From contig JAGVVL010000007.1 of the NCBI GenBank assembly GCA_018287875.1, forward strand, positions 19,191 to 83,190: DNA of 64,000 nucleotides, read 5' to 3'. The notes under the pieces were generated by a model. It worked only from the letters and a program-made list of their open reading frames with translations. It was not told the origin of the DNA and ran no database searches. Source of the DNA: Nigrospora sphaerica. Lineage: Eukaryota; Ascomycota; Sordariomycetes; Amphisphaeriales; Apiosporaceae. A program made the translations under genes and the position numbers. The first letter of the stretch is position 1. The number at the start of each line of letters is the position of its first letter. Shown in pieces: positions 9,855 to 23,215 of the stretch.

Positions 9855-12800
9855 CTATGCAACCCGCTTTAGGCCCTTTCCCTTGGGGACCCTGAATACC
9901 CAGTACAACGACAACGCCAGTGCTATGTTCACCACAATGTATACCCAGAGCAGGCCGAAGTTCCTCCATCGGTCCGTATAGTAAATGCCGAAGCGCGCCA
10001 AGAAGTCGTCGCTGGTGGCCAAGGGACAGAATCCGCAGCTACCTGTTGCATCCGGGTTCATCACCGTGCCACCCGAGGTGGCCTGGAAGGCAGCGAGGAA
10101 GCTGCCGCAGGTAGCGTTGGCCGGTGCCGTCACACGCAGGGTCTCGCTGACGGAGCACGCCACGTCGTAGCCCGTCATGGCCGACGACATGGCCCCGCTG
10201 ATCATGTAGGTCACAGGCGAGACGTGATACATGAAGGTCCAGAAGCTGGGCAAGTCGGCGGGGGCGACGCCCACGCCCGAGAAGGAAAGACAAAAGATGT
10301 ACAGAAGGCTGGTCAACACCGCCGCCGTCTCAGCCGTCTCCATCCAGGCGATGGCCATGTGCGAAAAGGTGCAGGTGAAGAGAAGGAACATGCATATGAA
10401 GAGGAAGACGAGGAAGCCGCGCAGTGATGCGTCGTCGTGGCTGTGACCGCCGGCGAGGCCTGAAAAGCCCACCGGGTAATACCAGCAGGCGTAAGCGACC
10501 GTAGCGGCGGCCACGTTCCACACCATCTCCACGAAGATGTTGGAAAGCAGCAACGTGGACCAGCCGTACATCTTGGAGGGCCGCTCCCGCACCTCGTACA
10601 GAGCCCTCTGCGGCACGAGCATGGGCATGATCTGCTCGTTGAGGGAGCTGAAGAGGATGAAGAAGAGGTAGATGGCATATAGCTGGTTCTGCATGCCTTG
10701 GAGAGTCAGGTCGGCCCCGAAGCTGAAACCTAGGTAGAGACACGAGAGGCCGATCAGGCTGAACTTGGACCAGATGTAAGTTGGGGAGCGCCAGAAGTGT
10801 TTGAAGGTACGGTGAAGCACATGCGCGAACTGGGTCCACGAATCGGCCGCGAACTCTTCGTTGGACGAGGCGTCTTGGATGCTTTGGGTGGAGAGACCGT
10901 GCAGGCGTGCCATCTCTTCTTGAACCGCTTGGTACTCGGGTGAATCACGCCAGACTCGGTGCCAGTCGACGCCTTCCGACCCGTCCAAAGGGGCCGAATG
11001 GCATCCAGCATCCATTCCGCCGGGTTGGCCTCGGGAGGACACGGCGGGGCTCCATTGCGCTCCAGGTAGCGGATAAGGGTAGAGCAGCTCTCGCCGAGCT
11101 CTGAGTCAACATGGGTCAGCCATCGAACGTCAGAAGACCTACTGGCCTTGGAAAAGCCGTCTGAGGGAGAATTACCACCGAAGTACACGGTCTTGCCACC
11201 GGGGGCCAGAAGAAGCAGCCGGTCGAATCTCTGGAACAGCATAGCCGAAGGCTGGTGTATGGTGCACAAGACGGCCTGCCCGCTGCGAGTGAGCCGCTCG
11301 ATCAGGTCGCAGATGGCCCACGAGGTCTGCGAGTCGAGGCCCGACGTCGGCTCGTCGAGGAAGATGAGCAGCTCCGGCCGGGCCGCCAGCTCGACGCCTA
11401 TAGTGAGGCGCTTCCGCTGCTCGACGTTGAGGCCTTGGCCCGGCTCACCGATGACAGCCCCGGCAAATTCGTCCATCTCGAGCATAGCCACGATGCGGTC
11501 GACGTGCTTCAACTTTTCGGCCCGCGAAACGCTCGCCGGCTGGCGCAGCAGGGCGCTGAACTCGAGGGCCTCGCGCACCGTCATGGTTTCGAGGTGCACG
11601 TCTTGTTGCTTCACGTACCCGACGCGGTGTTGGAAAGAGGCATCGGTCGATCGGCCGTTGATGAGCGTCTCGCCCTGGACGACGCCGGTCGTGAGCCGGC
11701 CCGCCAAGGCATCGAGCAAGGTCGTTTTGCCAGCCCCCGACGTACCCTGCCCAGGCTTTTAGCTCCAAACTGCCGGGAGAGAAGAAATCACCGCTCGGAA
11801 AGTTGTACCATCAGTGCGGTCGATTTGCCCGGTTGGACCCAACCGTCGACTTGCGACAAGATGCGACGGGCTTTCCCTTTGATATCCACATCATAGCAAA
11901 CATCATTCCAGTGGAAGATGGGGCGCTCTTCTGGTCCGCCTCCAGGCCCCTTTACCGTCGCGGCGGTAGTTGGCCCCATTGACACCAGTTCGCGTTGAGA
12001 CTCAACGTCGTCGTTTGCCACGACGAACGCCTTTGCGGGGTGCTGGCCGCGCCGAAAGACCAGGAATTCTCCCTTGCCTCGGGCAGGTTTCGCAGTCTCG
12101 GCAGCGGCAACGTATGCAACGAAAAGACCGACAAGGAAGGCGCACATGATGCCGATGTTTCTGCTTCTTGTCAGTCGTGTGATATCCGGCGCCGGGTGCC
12201 ACAAGCATTCCACTCACCTCCACTTGTGCTCCTGGAGGTAGCCGAAGGACTGCCCGATGTAGCGATCGCCGTTCACGAACGATTGGCCGGATTGCGCGCC
12301 GACAGACGAGCAGATGACCGATTCCGGCGGCAAGTTCTCGTATCCGGGGCCCCGCGGCACAAGATTGGAGCAAGGGAAGTTGCGACCATGGAACTCGTTC
12401 GCCATGAGCGCCTCAAAGGCGTACGAGAGCGGATTGATGTACATCATCCAGTGCGACCAGTCGGGCAGGTACGAGGGCGGGATGCAGAAGCCTGTGTAGA
12501 TCATGAGCCCGAGACTCAACAGCGAGCTCGGTACCATGGCCTGCGCAGGGTGCGCGTCAGGTAGGCCAGAGTACGGAAGAGGCACGACATGACCAGCGTG
12601 GTAAGGTAGCTTGTCAGGCAGAAGAAAAGAAGCTACCCGCGTCCCGTCGCAGGTTGGTCATGAAGTAGACTGTAAGGTTGAATGTAAGCATGTTGGCCGT
12701 CTTGTAGGGCAGGTCCATCAGGTAGCTGGCCACGGCCTGCGTCGACTGTCGGTAGAGGGCATATCTGTGGTGCTTCTCGATGACAGGGCGCTCCGCGTAA

Positions 12801-14670
12801 ACTGTCAGTACCTGAAAGGGGTGTCTTGTTAGTAAGATGGACTCGGCAGGGGCGTGGGCCGCGTGTTGTACCTCCAGCTGGCTCGCGAAGGCATTGAAAA
12901 GAAGCGAGAAGAAGATGACCCCGCCTCGGTAGTAAAAGGTGGACGAATCAGCCTTCATGTTGAAGAACATGCTACCCAGCATGAGCGCCATGACCAGGTT
13001 GTACAGCAAGGATGCGACGGTGAAGGACGGGTCTGACACGAGCCGGCGGTAGGCACGCCAGATGTTGAGCTTGACCTGCGCCGCGTAGGAGATGAGATAG
13101 GCAGAGCCGGAACGCGCGTGCTCCTGCTGGTCGGCGCGGCGGGACTGCTTGTACTCGAGGTACCTCTGGTCGCGCGGGTGCTTTTCCTCGTACTCCAGTA
13201 TCTCGGAGAGCAAGGCCCGGCGTTCTTTACTATTTCTCCATCGCTCTGCAAATTCTTCGGGTGTTTTCGGGACCTTGTTCTCAAACCCCGGTCGCACCAG
13301 ACGCTCGCTGGGACTGGCCATGGAGGTGAGAAAATCCGGCGTCGTCTGTCTCTCGGGGCCTGAACGTACGGTCAGTCTGCTGGGTGCTCTAGGTCCGAAA
13401 AGGCACGGGTGCCCTCACGTTGGAAGCCCAAGTTCTCAAAGTAGCCCGCGGCCTCATCGGCCTTCCCAAAAAGATCTGTCGCCCCTTGTATAGCAAGGTA
13501 ACGCGGTCGAACATCTGCCCATTGCAAGGTCAGTGAAACACGGCGCAGCGGAACCGAGGAGAAAGGAAGTACCTCATAGGCACTCTGCGGTGCTTGATAA
13601 ATGGCCACGGCGGCTGAGATGTTCAGAATGTCGGCCTGGTCGCGGAGGCTCTGGCAGAAGCGGACGGCGTTGGCACTGTCGAGACCGCGCGTCGAGTTGT
13701 CCCAACACTGCAGCAGGGCGCCCGTGAGGGCCGACTCGGCAATGCTGACCCGCTTCCTCTCGCCGCCACTGACACCGCGCACGAACTCGTCGCCGACTCG
13801 GGTGTGGACCGTGTGGGAGATGCCGAAGACAGACGTGACGACGTCGCAGAGCATGTCGGTGACGCGGGCGGGCGAGAACCCGGAGGGCACCTTCAGCACC
13901 GGCCGCGTCGAGGCCGCGAAGCGTAGCGTTTCTCCGACGGTGAGATGAGGCAGGTTCGTGTCGTTTTCGCCGTTATAGAGAACGTCGCCCCGAAAGCGAG
14001 AGCGCACAAGGTTGGTGTCGATACCTGTCGCAGCCCAAATTTGTCAGTACCCTACTCGGCTCCGGCAGCGCGTCTTGGGCGCTCGCTGGGTTCCCATGCC
14101 CACCTCGGTAATTCCACTCTGTCTCGGGGCTCACGCGCAGCCCCGCCGTCTCGCCTGCGATGGTTTTCAGCAGCGTCGAACAACCCGCGCCCGGGGGCCA
14201 AGCACGAGTAGAAGCTGGCCGGCATCGAGGATGCCCTCCAAGTCGCGCAAGATGGTGACTTCTTTGCGCTGCCGGACGCCGCCGAGCCGTCTCGCGACGA
14301 ACTCGGTGGCGCCTAGAAATACGTTTCCGGCCGTGGTCTGGTGCTGGGCTCCCGACGTGTCACCATGCACCGTCAAGTCGCGGAAGGCCACGCCTAGGCT
14401 TCGAGGCTGCGCTGGCAGAGTGCAGTTGTAGAGGTCGAAGAAGGTCTTGACCCACAGGCGGCCGTCAAAGATCGGCGACTGCGGATCCAAAGCACTGCCG
14501 GACTGGGGGTAGAGGACCTCGTGCCATTGCCCCTCCAGCGACGGCGACGGACAGGTAGCTGTGGCTCTCAACGCCAGGTCCCTCACAATCAACTCCAAGT
14601 CGCCGGATAGGCGACGCTCGTCCATCGAAGGTTTGGCGTGCATGGATGGCTCTCCTGAATCAAGAGACAT
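9855..14670 (-). CDS. PDR-type ABC drug-efflux transporter (five 1-base breaks)
   Basis: Full-size pleiotropic-drug-resistance exporter, NBD1-TMD1-NBD2-TMD2, expected in the plasma membrane. I model eight exons: 14670-14104, 14024-13573, 13514-13419, 13359-12872, 12811-12218, 12160-11809, 11746-11176, 11100-9855. NBD1 has the PDR signature [13 protein letters not shown] and [14 protein letters not shown]2 has [16 protein letters not shown] spanning an intron, [12 protein letters not shown] and [15 protein letters not shown]2 ends with the PDR loop, a Cys-rich segment and a final membrane segment. Single-base losses occur in Walker A of NBD1 (GGGGG 14193-14197), at 13468-13472, 12625-12628, near 12547 and near 11003. 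Adding one base at each gives 1457 codons including stop, the usual length. The start MSLDSGEP was chosen because translation upstream lacks family similarity. Confidence 0.9.
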
Positions 14671-15540
14671 AGTGGACAATAGTGAGAGGTGGGGGACATG
14701 GGGGTTATCAGATGCATATCGTGATCTTGGTTTTGACACGGCGTGGTGGTGATATAACAACACTTCCCATGCGCTCTTGCAAAGCCGCGGGATGCGTCCG
14801 GGGGCCGTGGAGGGCCGGGGTGGGCGCCACAAAATCAGCCAATAAGACCAATTGGTGTTACGGGATCCGCGGACGAGCGAGCGAGCGAGCGCCCGCGCCC
14901 TAAAGCCGCTTACGTCAGGAGCAGCAGCGTCAGCGCAGGCCAGGCGGCCCTTCATGCCGTCCCAAGATATCACAGATGAAATCAGCAAAGAATACTTTCT
15001 CGGGTGTGGATGATAATTCAAGTTGCCATCAGGACGTTGCGAGTTTCAGCGGAGCCAAATCTGCCAGTTTGCCGTGTTTTGCAGCACGTTTCTATGAGAG
15101 ACTCATACTCCTTCCTCCACCGCGCGGTAGGAAGCATGAGAATACCGGGAAGTGGCCGAGGTTTGGCTATCACTTGAGTGCAATGCTGCTCTTGGACGTG
15201 GAGGGCAAAGGCCGACACAGTCATGTTTACAACTGGAAAGACTCCATATTGCGTGGCCAGGGTCTGCGCTCTAAGAAGTTTCCGCAAATATAAAACTTAT
15301 TAGGGCCCTGGGCCTCTGGGTACGAGTAAACTGTTCATATGGACTCTGAATTCTGCATTTTGACGAGTGAGTGAATCAAGAACACGCGTGATCAACCGAG
15401 ATGACTCTATTCTAAGTATAATTGAGAAAGGAAAGACTATCACGATCGCATACCCAATGAAACAAGATACCCAGAATGCCGCTGCCCCCCTCCCACAATC
15501 TGCCCTGACGCTGGTCACCCATGCGGCTCCGGCCTGTGTT
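14671..15540. other. Intergenic: ABC promoter and CYP505 3' flank
   Basis: 870 bases between two minus-strand genes. No coding exon is supported. It should hold the ABC transporter promoter. The short repeated GAGCGAGCGAGCGAGC at 14875-14890 is the only local repeat I see. Confidence 0.5.
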
Positions 15541-18500
15541 TTAGTCAAAGACGTCCCGAACGAACCGCTCCGCTTGGTGCTCCTCGAACCAGTCCAGACA
15601 ATCCTCGAAGGACATGGGGTTCGAGCGCTTCTCGTTGTCGCTTTGCAGAATCCGCACAAGGGTCTCCTTGACCCCCTCAGCGACGTGACTGGCGCCGCAG
15701 ACGTAGACGCGCGCGTCCATGCTCCACAGGTTGCTGACCAGCGCGCGCTCGCTCCAGAGGCGCTCCTGGACGTAGCGGCACCCCTCGGACAGCGCGGACT
15801 GGTGGCTGTAGGCGCGGAACACGGTCACGACGCCCGCCGCCTCCCAGCCGTCGAGGTCTTCGCGGTACAGGTCGTCAGCGGCGGGGTCGCGGCAGCCGTA
15901 GAAAAGGGCGGCTGGCGCCAGGGTCTGGCCGCTTTCCCGGAGGATCGCTCGCTCCTGGACGAAGGCGCGGAAGGGCGCCAGGCCGGTGCCGGCACCGACG
16001 CAGATGATGGGGGTCGTGTGCGGCTCGGGCGGCAGTTGGAATCCCTTGGTGGCGCTGCGGATCGCGACCTGGACCTTGTCCCCTCTTGCAGAGACGCGAG
16101 GTAGGACGACGCGACGCCGACATGGCGGCCGGTGCCGGACTTGGCAGGTCTATCGACAACGCTGTATGTCAAGGAGGCCAGGCCGGGATTGACCAATGGC
16201 GAAGACGAGATGGAGCTGAAGGCGAGTCAGCACGGGTATCCTGTGGCATGGCACACGCGGAAAAGGGAGACACCTACTATTGGCGCACGCGCATGGGTGG
16301 CAACAGCGACAGGAAGACGTGGAAGGGGACCGCGAGTGTGGGAAAGGCCTCCAAGATATGCAGGACGGATAGATGCTTCTTTCGTACCTCTTCGAAGCCC
16401 TCGGAGGCCATGTATTCCAGCTTAGCCTTCAGCGCCGCGTCGTCGGCCAGTTTGCTGAATGTTGATACGTCCTGCAGTCATAATCAGCATGGGGAGGGTC
16501 CATCGAGTCCGAATGGCGCCGCTTACTTTTCTCGTGGCTACTTGGCCTAGCTCCACGTACGAACTCAGCAGATCGGCCACGGGCAAGCTCGCGTTCGTGG
16601 GGAGTGTCGTCGTCCCTGCGGCCTCGATGGATACATGCACGTCCCAAGCGACACCCAGACGGCGCATCGCCCGGGCAACCGTGGCTTTGGGGTTGTGCGG
16701 CAGAACGGCCAGATAGTCGCCGGCTCTGTATGTCCGCCCGGTCGGCAGCTGGATCTCTAGGTGTCGCTTTTCCTCGCCGGCGCCGCCCGGGGTCAAAGTC
16801 CTAGCGCCAAATACCAGGCCCTCTCGTACGTCGTGTCGCAGGATCGAAGTCCGTGGCGTGGAGAAGGAGACATGGAGGCGAGTCGCGGTGTCATCCTGGC
16901 TGACACGCATGTTGAGTTTCTTTTGGATAGCCGGCCAAAGCGTCTCATCTTGCCAGGACTCGAAATCGGAGAACATATCGCGCACTTTGGCGTCTGTCTC
17001 GCCCACGGGGGCGAGTCGCTGTCCACCGAGGGCGGCCATGCGCTCGTTCACAAGCCGGGGGACGCGCTGGTAGGTTTTGGCCCAATCGCTGTGCCCTGGT
17101 AACTAACTGTAAGGGGAAACTCTTTGGACGGCGACTGGAGTCTCGAACTTACCACATCCCCAAACCGCATAGGTCACACCCTCCAGCTCGTCCTTGTTCA
17201 AAGAGGCCAACCATTCGACGAAGCTCGAGGCGTTCTCGGGCGGCTGGCCCTCATATGATGCTGCCACAATGACCACGGGGACTCCCTTGGGAACGGCTCG
17301 TGTGGCGATGTCCAGGGGCTCCACCGAAGCAACAAAGCCACGGTCGGCAGCGTCTGAGCCCAGCCTCCGCGCCATGAACTCGCACGTGCCCGAGTTGGAG
17401 CCGTAGTAGATGGCCATCCTCTGGCCCGGATCCGGGTTTCCGCGCTTGGGGGCTGCCTTGGCTGGATCTGTCGTCTGCATAGTCGTCTTGCCTTCCCCCG
17501 AGGGCGCCAACCAGGCGGGCCTCGAGCTGCAGAGGGTCAGCCCGCCGCGGGGGATGGCGCGAATGTAGAGCCCCTTCGGCCGTATGGTGAGCGAATTCTG
17601 GATCTGGAGCTGGTACGCCGGGTCGTCCATGACGAAGTTGAAGCTCTGCAACAGCGCGGCGTAGGTCAGCAGCATCTCCTGCCACGCAAACGCGCGCCCG
17701 ATGCAGGACCTCATGCCGGTTCCAAATGGGCTCCAGCTGTGGGGGAATTGCTCCTGGGTGCGTTCGAAGACGCCGTCAAGCATCCTCTCGGGGACGAACT
17801 CTTCCGCGTCGGGCCCCCAGACCTTGGGGTCCTTCTGAGACTTGGAAAGCAGGCACACAAGCTGTTCGCCTTTTTTGACGCGGTACTTTCCGTCAAGTAC
17901 TTCATCCTGCTGGCCTTCCCTGCCTATGGCCCAAATTGGCGCGCTCAGCCTGAGAGTTTCCCGGATGCACTGGAAGAAGGCCATCAGCAAGGACACCCAG
18001 GGGACGGGAAAGTGCCACTCACCGCATCCAGGTACTTGAGCTTGGACACGTGGGCCAGAGCGATTGGCCCCGTGCCGACGAACGAGTCGATTTCTTCCTG
18101 CAGCTTTTTGTACTTGGCGGGATGCTTCAGAAGGTTGTACATGGTGAACTGGAGCGTCCCCGCCGTTGTTTCATGTCCGGCTACCAGAAAGGTGATCAGA
18201 TTGTCGACGACGCTCTCTTCCGTCATTTTGCGGCCAGTCCTGATGTCCTGAGTCTGTAGCATGGCGGTCAAGAGGTCTTTGCGACCTCTGAAGTTGTCGG
18301 GCTGCGCCTTGCGCTCGTCGATGACCTGGCGGGCTGTTTGGCGCAGGAACTGGATGTTTTTCTTGTACAGTTTGTCTTCGGGCCGGTAGAAGACGGAGGG
18401 CAGAAAGCGCATGCCCCTCTTGCCGGCCTCTTCGAGGACGTCGTACATGGCTTTGATGAAGGGGTGCAAATCGGACCGGTAGTACGAATTGAAGCGGAAC

Positions 18501-19147
18501 CCCATGGAGGTCAGAGCCACGGTGTCAAGGGTGAGTCTGGTGAAGTCCTCGCCGACGTCGATGCGCGCCGACGCGCCCTGGCGCGCCCATTTGAGCACCA
18601 GCTGGCTGACGACCTCGTGCATCTCGTCGAACATGCCACGGATGGCCAGCGGTCCGAAGGCGGACACGAGGATGCGGTGCGCGACGCCCCAGTTCTCTTC
18701 CTCCTCTCCCCGGGCCTGCGGCGTGCGTGTCAGTCGACGATGGCGGTCCACTTGGCTTTCCCGAGGGATAGACGTACCGTGAAAAGACCATCGTGCACGA
18801 CGTTCCGTAGTTCCTGCGCGCCCCAGAGTTAGCGGGCACGGGGCCGAATCATGCACAGGGCCCCGGGAGGGTCCGCGTACCTCGAGGTCGCCCTGCAGGG
18901 ACTTTTGAAATCTCTTGTCGTCGCATGCTTCGTCAACGAGCTTCCAGCTCGACAGCATGACCATGTCCAGCCCCATAATGGAAAGCTTGTATATGGGACC
19001 ATACTGGTCGGCCAACTTCGCAAAGGAGGTCGAGGGGTCGTTCACGTCCAGGCTGGGAAGGTTGCCCACGATGGGGACGGTTGGTGGTTGAGGGATGCGC
19101 TGCAGGCCCTCGACGGCCGCAGCCTTCTTCTGCTTCTCGGGCGACAT
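15541..19147 (-). CDS. Self-sufficient cytochrome P450/reductase fusion, CYP505 (P450foxy) type
   Basis: A natural fusion of a P450 heme domain and a diflavin CPR reductase. The known family hydroxylates fatty acids at sub-terminal positions using NADPH. Seven exons fit: 19147-18881, 18813-18778, 18715-18023, 17969-17153, 17095-16527, 16471-16278, 16215-15541; introns are 53-67 bases. Heme domain (about 1-460): I-helix AGHETT, ETLR of the ExxR motif, heme loop FGTGMRSCIGR. FMN domain: YYGSNSGTCE. FAD domain: YSISSSP after an intron that splits the Tyr codon. NADPH domain: GAGTGLAPFRAF and the C-terminal DVFD. A one-base loss at a CCCC run (16080-16083) breaks the frame; with it restored the protein is 1083 aa, normal for the family. 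It ends 871 bp upstream of the ABC transporter start, same strand. Confidence 0.92.
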
Positions 19148-19797
19148 GGTGCAGGAATGTGGCGGACTGGAGAATGATCCAGTGTCCTTGCGACGTCGCC
19201 TCAGCAGTCTCATTTGGGGCTTTTGAAGGGCTTGCGTGAAGGGAGCGGCCGTCTACGGCCATCCGCGGACGAGGTTTGCGTTTCTAGGCACCGGGTCGGG
19301 CGATAGCCAAGCGTGGTGGCGCTGCCACTTGCTGTCCGCAGCCCCAATAGGGTACCTTACCCAGCGGCTTGGCTGGGGTTCGGACAGCCGCGGGGCCGGT
19401 CGCGGCACACCGGTCTCGAATTCCCAATGGGGCGCCGGTAGTGCCATCGGATTGGCTCAGGCTTACTCGGGGGGCGCCCGGCGGTCAGGGGTCGTTCTGG
19501 TTGGTTGGCAACCCACCCATGTACCCCGTTGGAATGGGATGGGCTAGCGTGCCAGATCTGCAAGCCGGTGCTGTTGGCCGCCTGATTGGTAGCAGATTGG
19601 AAACTACATACTTAAGCAAAGTACTTAATTATGTATGTAGATGCCTGACGTGTCACGTCGGCCGAGTCCCACACTGATACTGGAGCCCAAGTATGCTGGT
19701 GGACGGAAGATTGACCAATTTGGAGTGGGCATCATCTCGAGGCACAGGCAGTCGATCCTGGCAGCATTCCTATCCTCGTCTGCGGCCGATGTGACCA
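19148..19797. other. Intergenic: CYP505 promoter region
   Basis: About 650 bases, with no supported exon. A short AT-rich patch (19600-19640, TACATACTTAAGCAAAGTACTTAATTATGTATGTA) contains TACATA/TATGTA arms around 19607 and 19633, an imperfect palindrome that might be regulatory. No other feature. Confidence 0.4.
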
Positions 19798-20799
19798 TTA
19801 TGCCACCGCGTTCAGCTCCACCATTTCAGTCGCCCACAGCCGCTGCTCCTTTTTCAACAAACGCTGGACCCAGGGAATCGTGATGAGAAACCAAACCCCC
19901 GCCCAGACAAACGGCACCGTCCAGCCGAACGCGAAGGCTACATCAACGTCGTCGAAGTCGAAGACCACATACGCGGTACCCCCGCGCTAGCCAGAGCCCC
20001 CAGGGCCCAAAACACACTCATCTGTCGTATCATAGTCCGGAACGTCGGACTTGCCCTATATCGCCGGTCCAGTGCTACGCGGAACTCGGTTGTGCCGTTC
20101 CCGCTCACCGCACAGATGTCCTCAATAATTGGGTAGATGCCAGGGGCACTGGCGCGCCAGCAGCGACGGACGATATGCGTAGAGGTGCCCGTACGGAGAA
20201 GAAATGCAAGATATCCGTGGCCAGGAGCACCACACCAAACACGGCCGCTACCGACGATAACGGCAGGGCAAGAAGCCGCCGGTCGGGCTCTTTCCATGCC
20301 GTGCCGCTGAACCGTATGAGTCTTGTCATCAGGCGTTAAGTTGGACCGCGGGGAGGGTGACGCTCACGTGATAAGTTCGACGATGATTATGATCAAACAC
20401 AGCCCAAACCACCAGTGGAACCAATCGAAGACCCATCGGCTCTGCGCCCCAATAACCTGTTCAGATATGTCAGTGGCTGTGTCTCGGCCCAGCCGGAGAG
20501 GACCATCGTCAACCTACCCGATAATTGCTGCTTTTCTTGAAGAGCTTCCACATCCTGAGGACGTACTCGAGGATGGCGGTGCCTCCTATCGTCGCCGTGA
20601 CGATACTGAGAACTGTGTTGGCGTCCAACGGGTTGCTTTCCTCGCTTCCCGGCCCGGCATCATACCACAGTATGAAGTAAAGCCCAGTGGGCACGATGGC
20701 ACAGTCGAACAGGATGAAGCACCAGAAGAAAGCTATGCGTAGCTTTCTGTCGCGTAAAGTGTAGTTGAGTGTAGGTGGGAGTAGATGGTTTTCCGACAA
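19798..20799 (-). CDS. Fungal multi-pass membrane protein of unknown function, 298 aa
   Basis: Three exons: 20799-20518, 20456-20368 and 20321-19798, with introns of 61 and 46 bases. The N-terminus (LNYTLRDRKLRIAFFWCF) and the later YPIIEDICAVSGNGTTEFR block are, from memory, hallmarks of a widespread uncharacterised mould membrane-protein family. About seven hydrophobic segments are visible, including VRMWKLFKKS-type cytosolic turns and a WFHWWFGLCLIIIIVELI helix split by introns. Two one-base losses occur, in CCCC near 20145 and in GGGGG near 19980. With both restored the spliced CDS is 299 codons including stop. The C-terminus ends VELNAVA. Role unknown. Confidence 0.8.
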
Positions 20800-22372
20800 G
20801 GTGGGGGTGTGATGAGGTCGGTGGAAATCCGCTGCCGGGAATCTTCGGCCTCAGGCACGGCATTGGACCCTCTGTCTCCCAATGGCGCACTGATGAGACG
20901 GCCCTTTACGACGACGGGCAAGGGTGAGTCGAAGGAATCCCGTGTGACGCCGTGGCGAGGGGGCCAAGATGTACACCGGCACGCGGCAAGCAGCTCTCGC
21001 TTGCCCTGGGCTTGTCTTCGTTTTCCAATGTCGGCGCCGGTCGTAGCATAGATGCTTCCCACTGAGCACACCCGAAGAGCGGGAAGATACGGCGGCGTCC
21101 TGAGTTTGCATCGTCCATGGTGTGCTCATTGGGTTGGCATTCGGCGGTGCTGCTCATCATCAGCGGTGGTTGGCTCTTCGCTTCAGGATGTTATCTGCGA
21201 GGTGTCGGGTTTTGCTGGTCGACAGCCTGCGACCTCGCAACGACTGGTGGCGACCACGATGCGGTAAGGAGGTGAAGAAGATCCCGACCACGATGCGGCA
21301 CTTCTGCCTACTTTTGAGGAGAGAAGGACATCAACGGCGACAGAATTGCCAGGTGTATGGTCCATATGTATGTTTCGATAGGGACAGGGTTCTCCCATAT
21401 AAGCTCCATACTAATGCAGGAAGCACGGGGCACGATCCCACAATACAAGGAGTATGGAGACGGAGGCGTGAGCTCCGCTGGAAAGCGGGTTCACTTGATG
21501 TCCCATCCCATAATTTTACGGCCCCGAAGAGGCGTCAATTGAAGGCTGCGGCTACGTACACGCGAGTTGCAAAGATTGGCTGTTTGTTTCAACTTCAACC
21601 TGGTCGGCTGGCTCGTCGCGCGCGCAGGCATGTAGTTGTATCCCTGGAGGTGCTTGTATGTACAGTTGTGGCCCCACTCAGTTGGATCCGGCCCTGCCGT
21701 CCACTGTAGCCTGTCCGGCGACACCCACCTAATCGTGGCGCAGTGAGCGACGGGACCCGTGGAAGCCGTGAGACCAACTAAGGCTTCGCACGCTCCGCTC
21801 GACTACCCTTAGGTACACTGCACTTTCCGAGTGCAAGAAAATCGGCTTTCCATTGCTGACTGCGGACCAGTCTGCCCGAAGAATTACCTTTACACTCAGA
21901 GTGCACCTGCTTCAGACTCGGACTTTGTCATTGGTTCCCCGGCTAGGAATATACGGTATTGCAGACCAGTCTTGCACAGAGCCTCCGAACTTCAAATGCT
22001 GATTGGTCAGGTTAGAGTTCACGCTTCAATGCGCATCCGTCGGGCCCGTTGGGATAGTAGTAGATTTGCTATTAATAGCTCCTCATACCGATGCCGCTCC
22101 TTACTTCGTCGTGTCTTCCACCTTTTGTATATGTCGATCCCTTTTATTCTAAGCGCCGTCGTATCAGGAGGGCAGGAGGGAAAGGAGGGGGCCACCTAGC
22201 TCATAATAGTGGGTTATATACGTCTCTAGCACACATGGACACTAGTCACACACACAGAGAAAGCGGGAGAAACATATACATATTCGTGTTAACGTGGGCG
22301 TCGGGTGAGTGGCGCACTTCCAGCTAAAATTCTTTACTTCAACTTTGAGGCACTACATCTCCACAAATAAAC
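20800..22372. other. Gene-free stretch upstream of the membrane protein
   Basis: About 1.57 kb. Open frames on both strands are short and overlapping, and none shows domain motifs. The left end should contain the membrane-protein promoter; the right end grades into the 5' region of a Fot1-like relic whose left terminus I could not define. Confidence 0.4.
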
Positions 22373-22781
<409 letters not shown>

Positions 22782-23215
22782 ATCGGCACCTTCGCGACAA
22801 ATCAATCAATTACGCAACCACAACGCCTTAAATCAATCTAATCTAATCCGAATCCGAATCTCCAGACGCCTCTACAACTATCTCACAAGTGCGCGCATTA
22901 TGACCGGTGTTTCTGCAGGTGCCACAGCGCCTTTCGCGTGGTTGCGCCCTCCTCGCACGACTACTACTCGCACGCGTTTCGTCCCCTAACTGTCTATCTA
23001 GGTCCTTCTGGTCTAAAGGTCTTGTCCCTCGCCGATACCAAGTGTACCCCTTGCCTTACACGTGTTTTCTTTGCTCTGCGACGTTTTGCAAGGCTGCTAT
23101 TCGCCTCTCGAAGGGTACGGACCTCGGCTCTTAAAAGGGCATTCTCGTGCATTATCGCCATCGTACCCTTCGCAATCTGGTCAACTGCCGATAGAATCGG
23201 TGTCGGAGAGCTTCC

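Noticed and set aside
9855..14670. Interpretation of the ABC gene as a true pseudogene
   Set aside because: No in-frame nonsense changes were found in the exons; only one-base losses occur, the same pattern as in unrelated neighbours, and corrected length is exact.
15367..16104. 245-codon plus-strand frame
   Set aside because: Antisense shadow of the P450 reductase domain.
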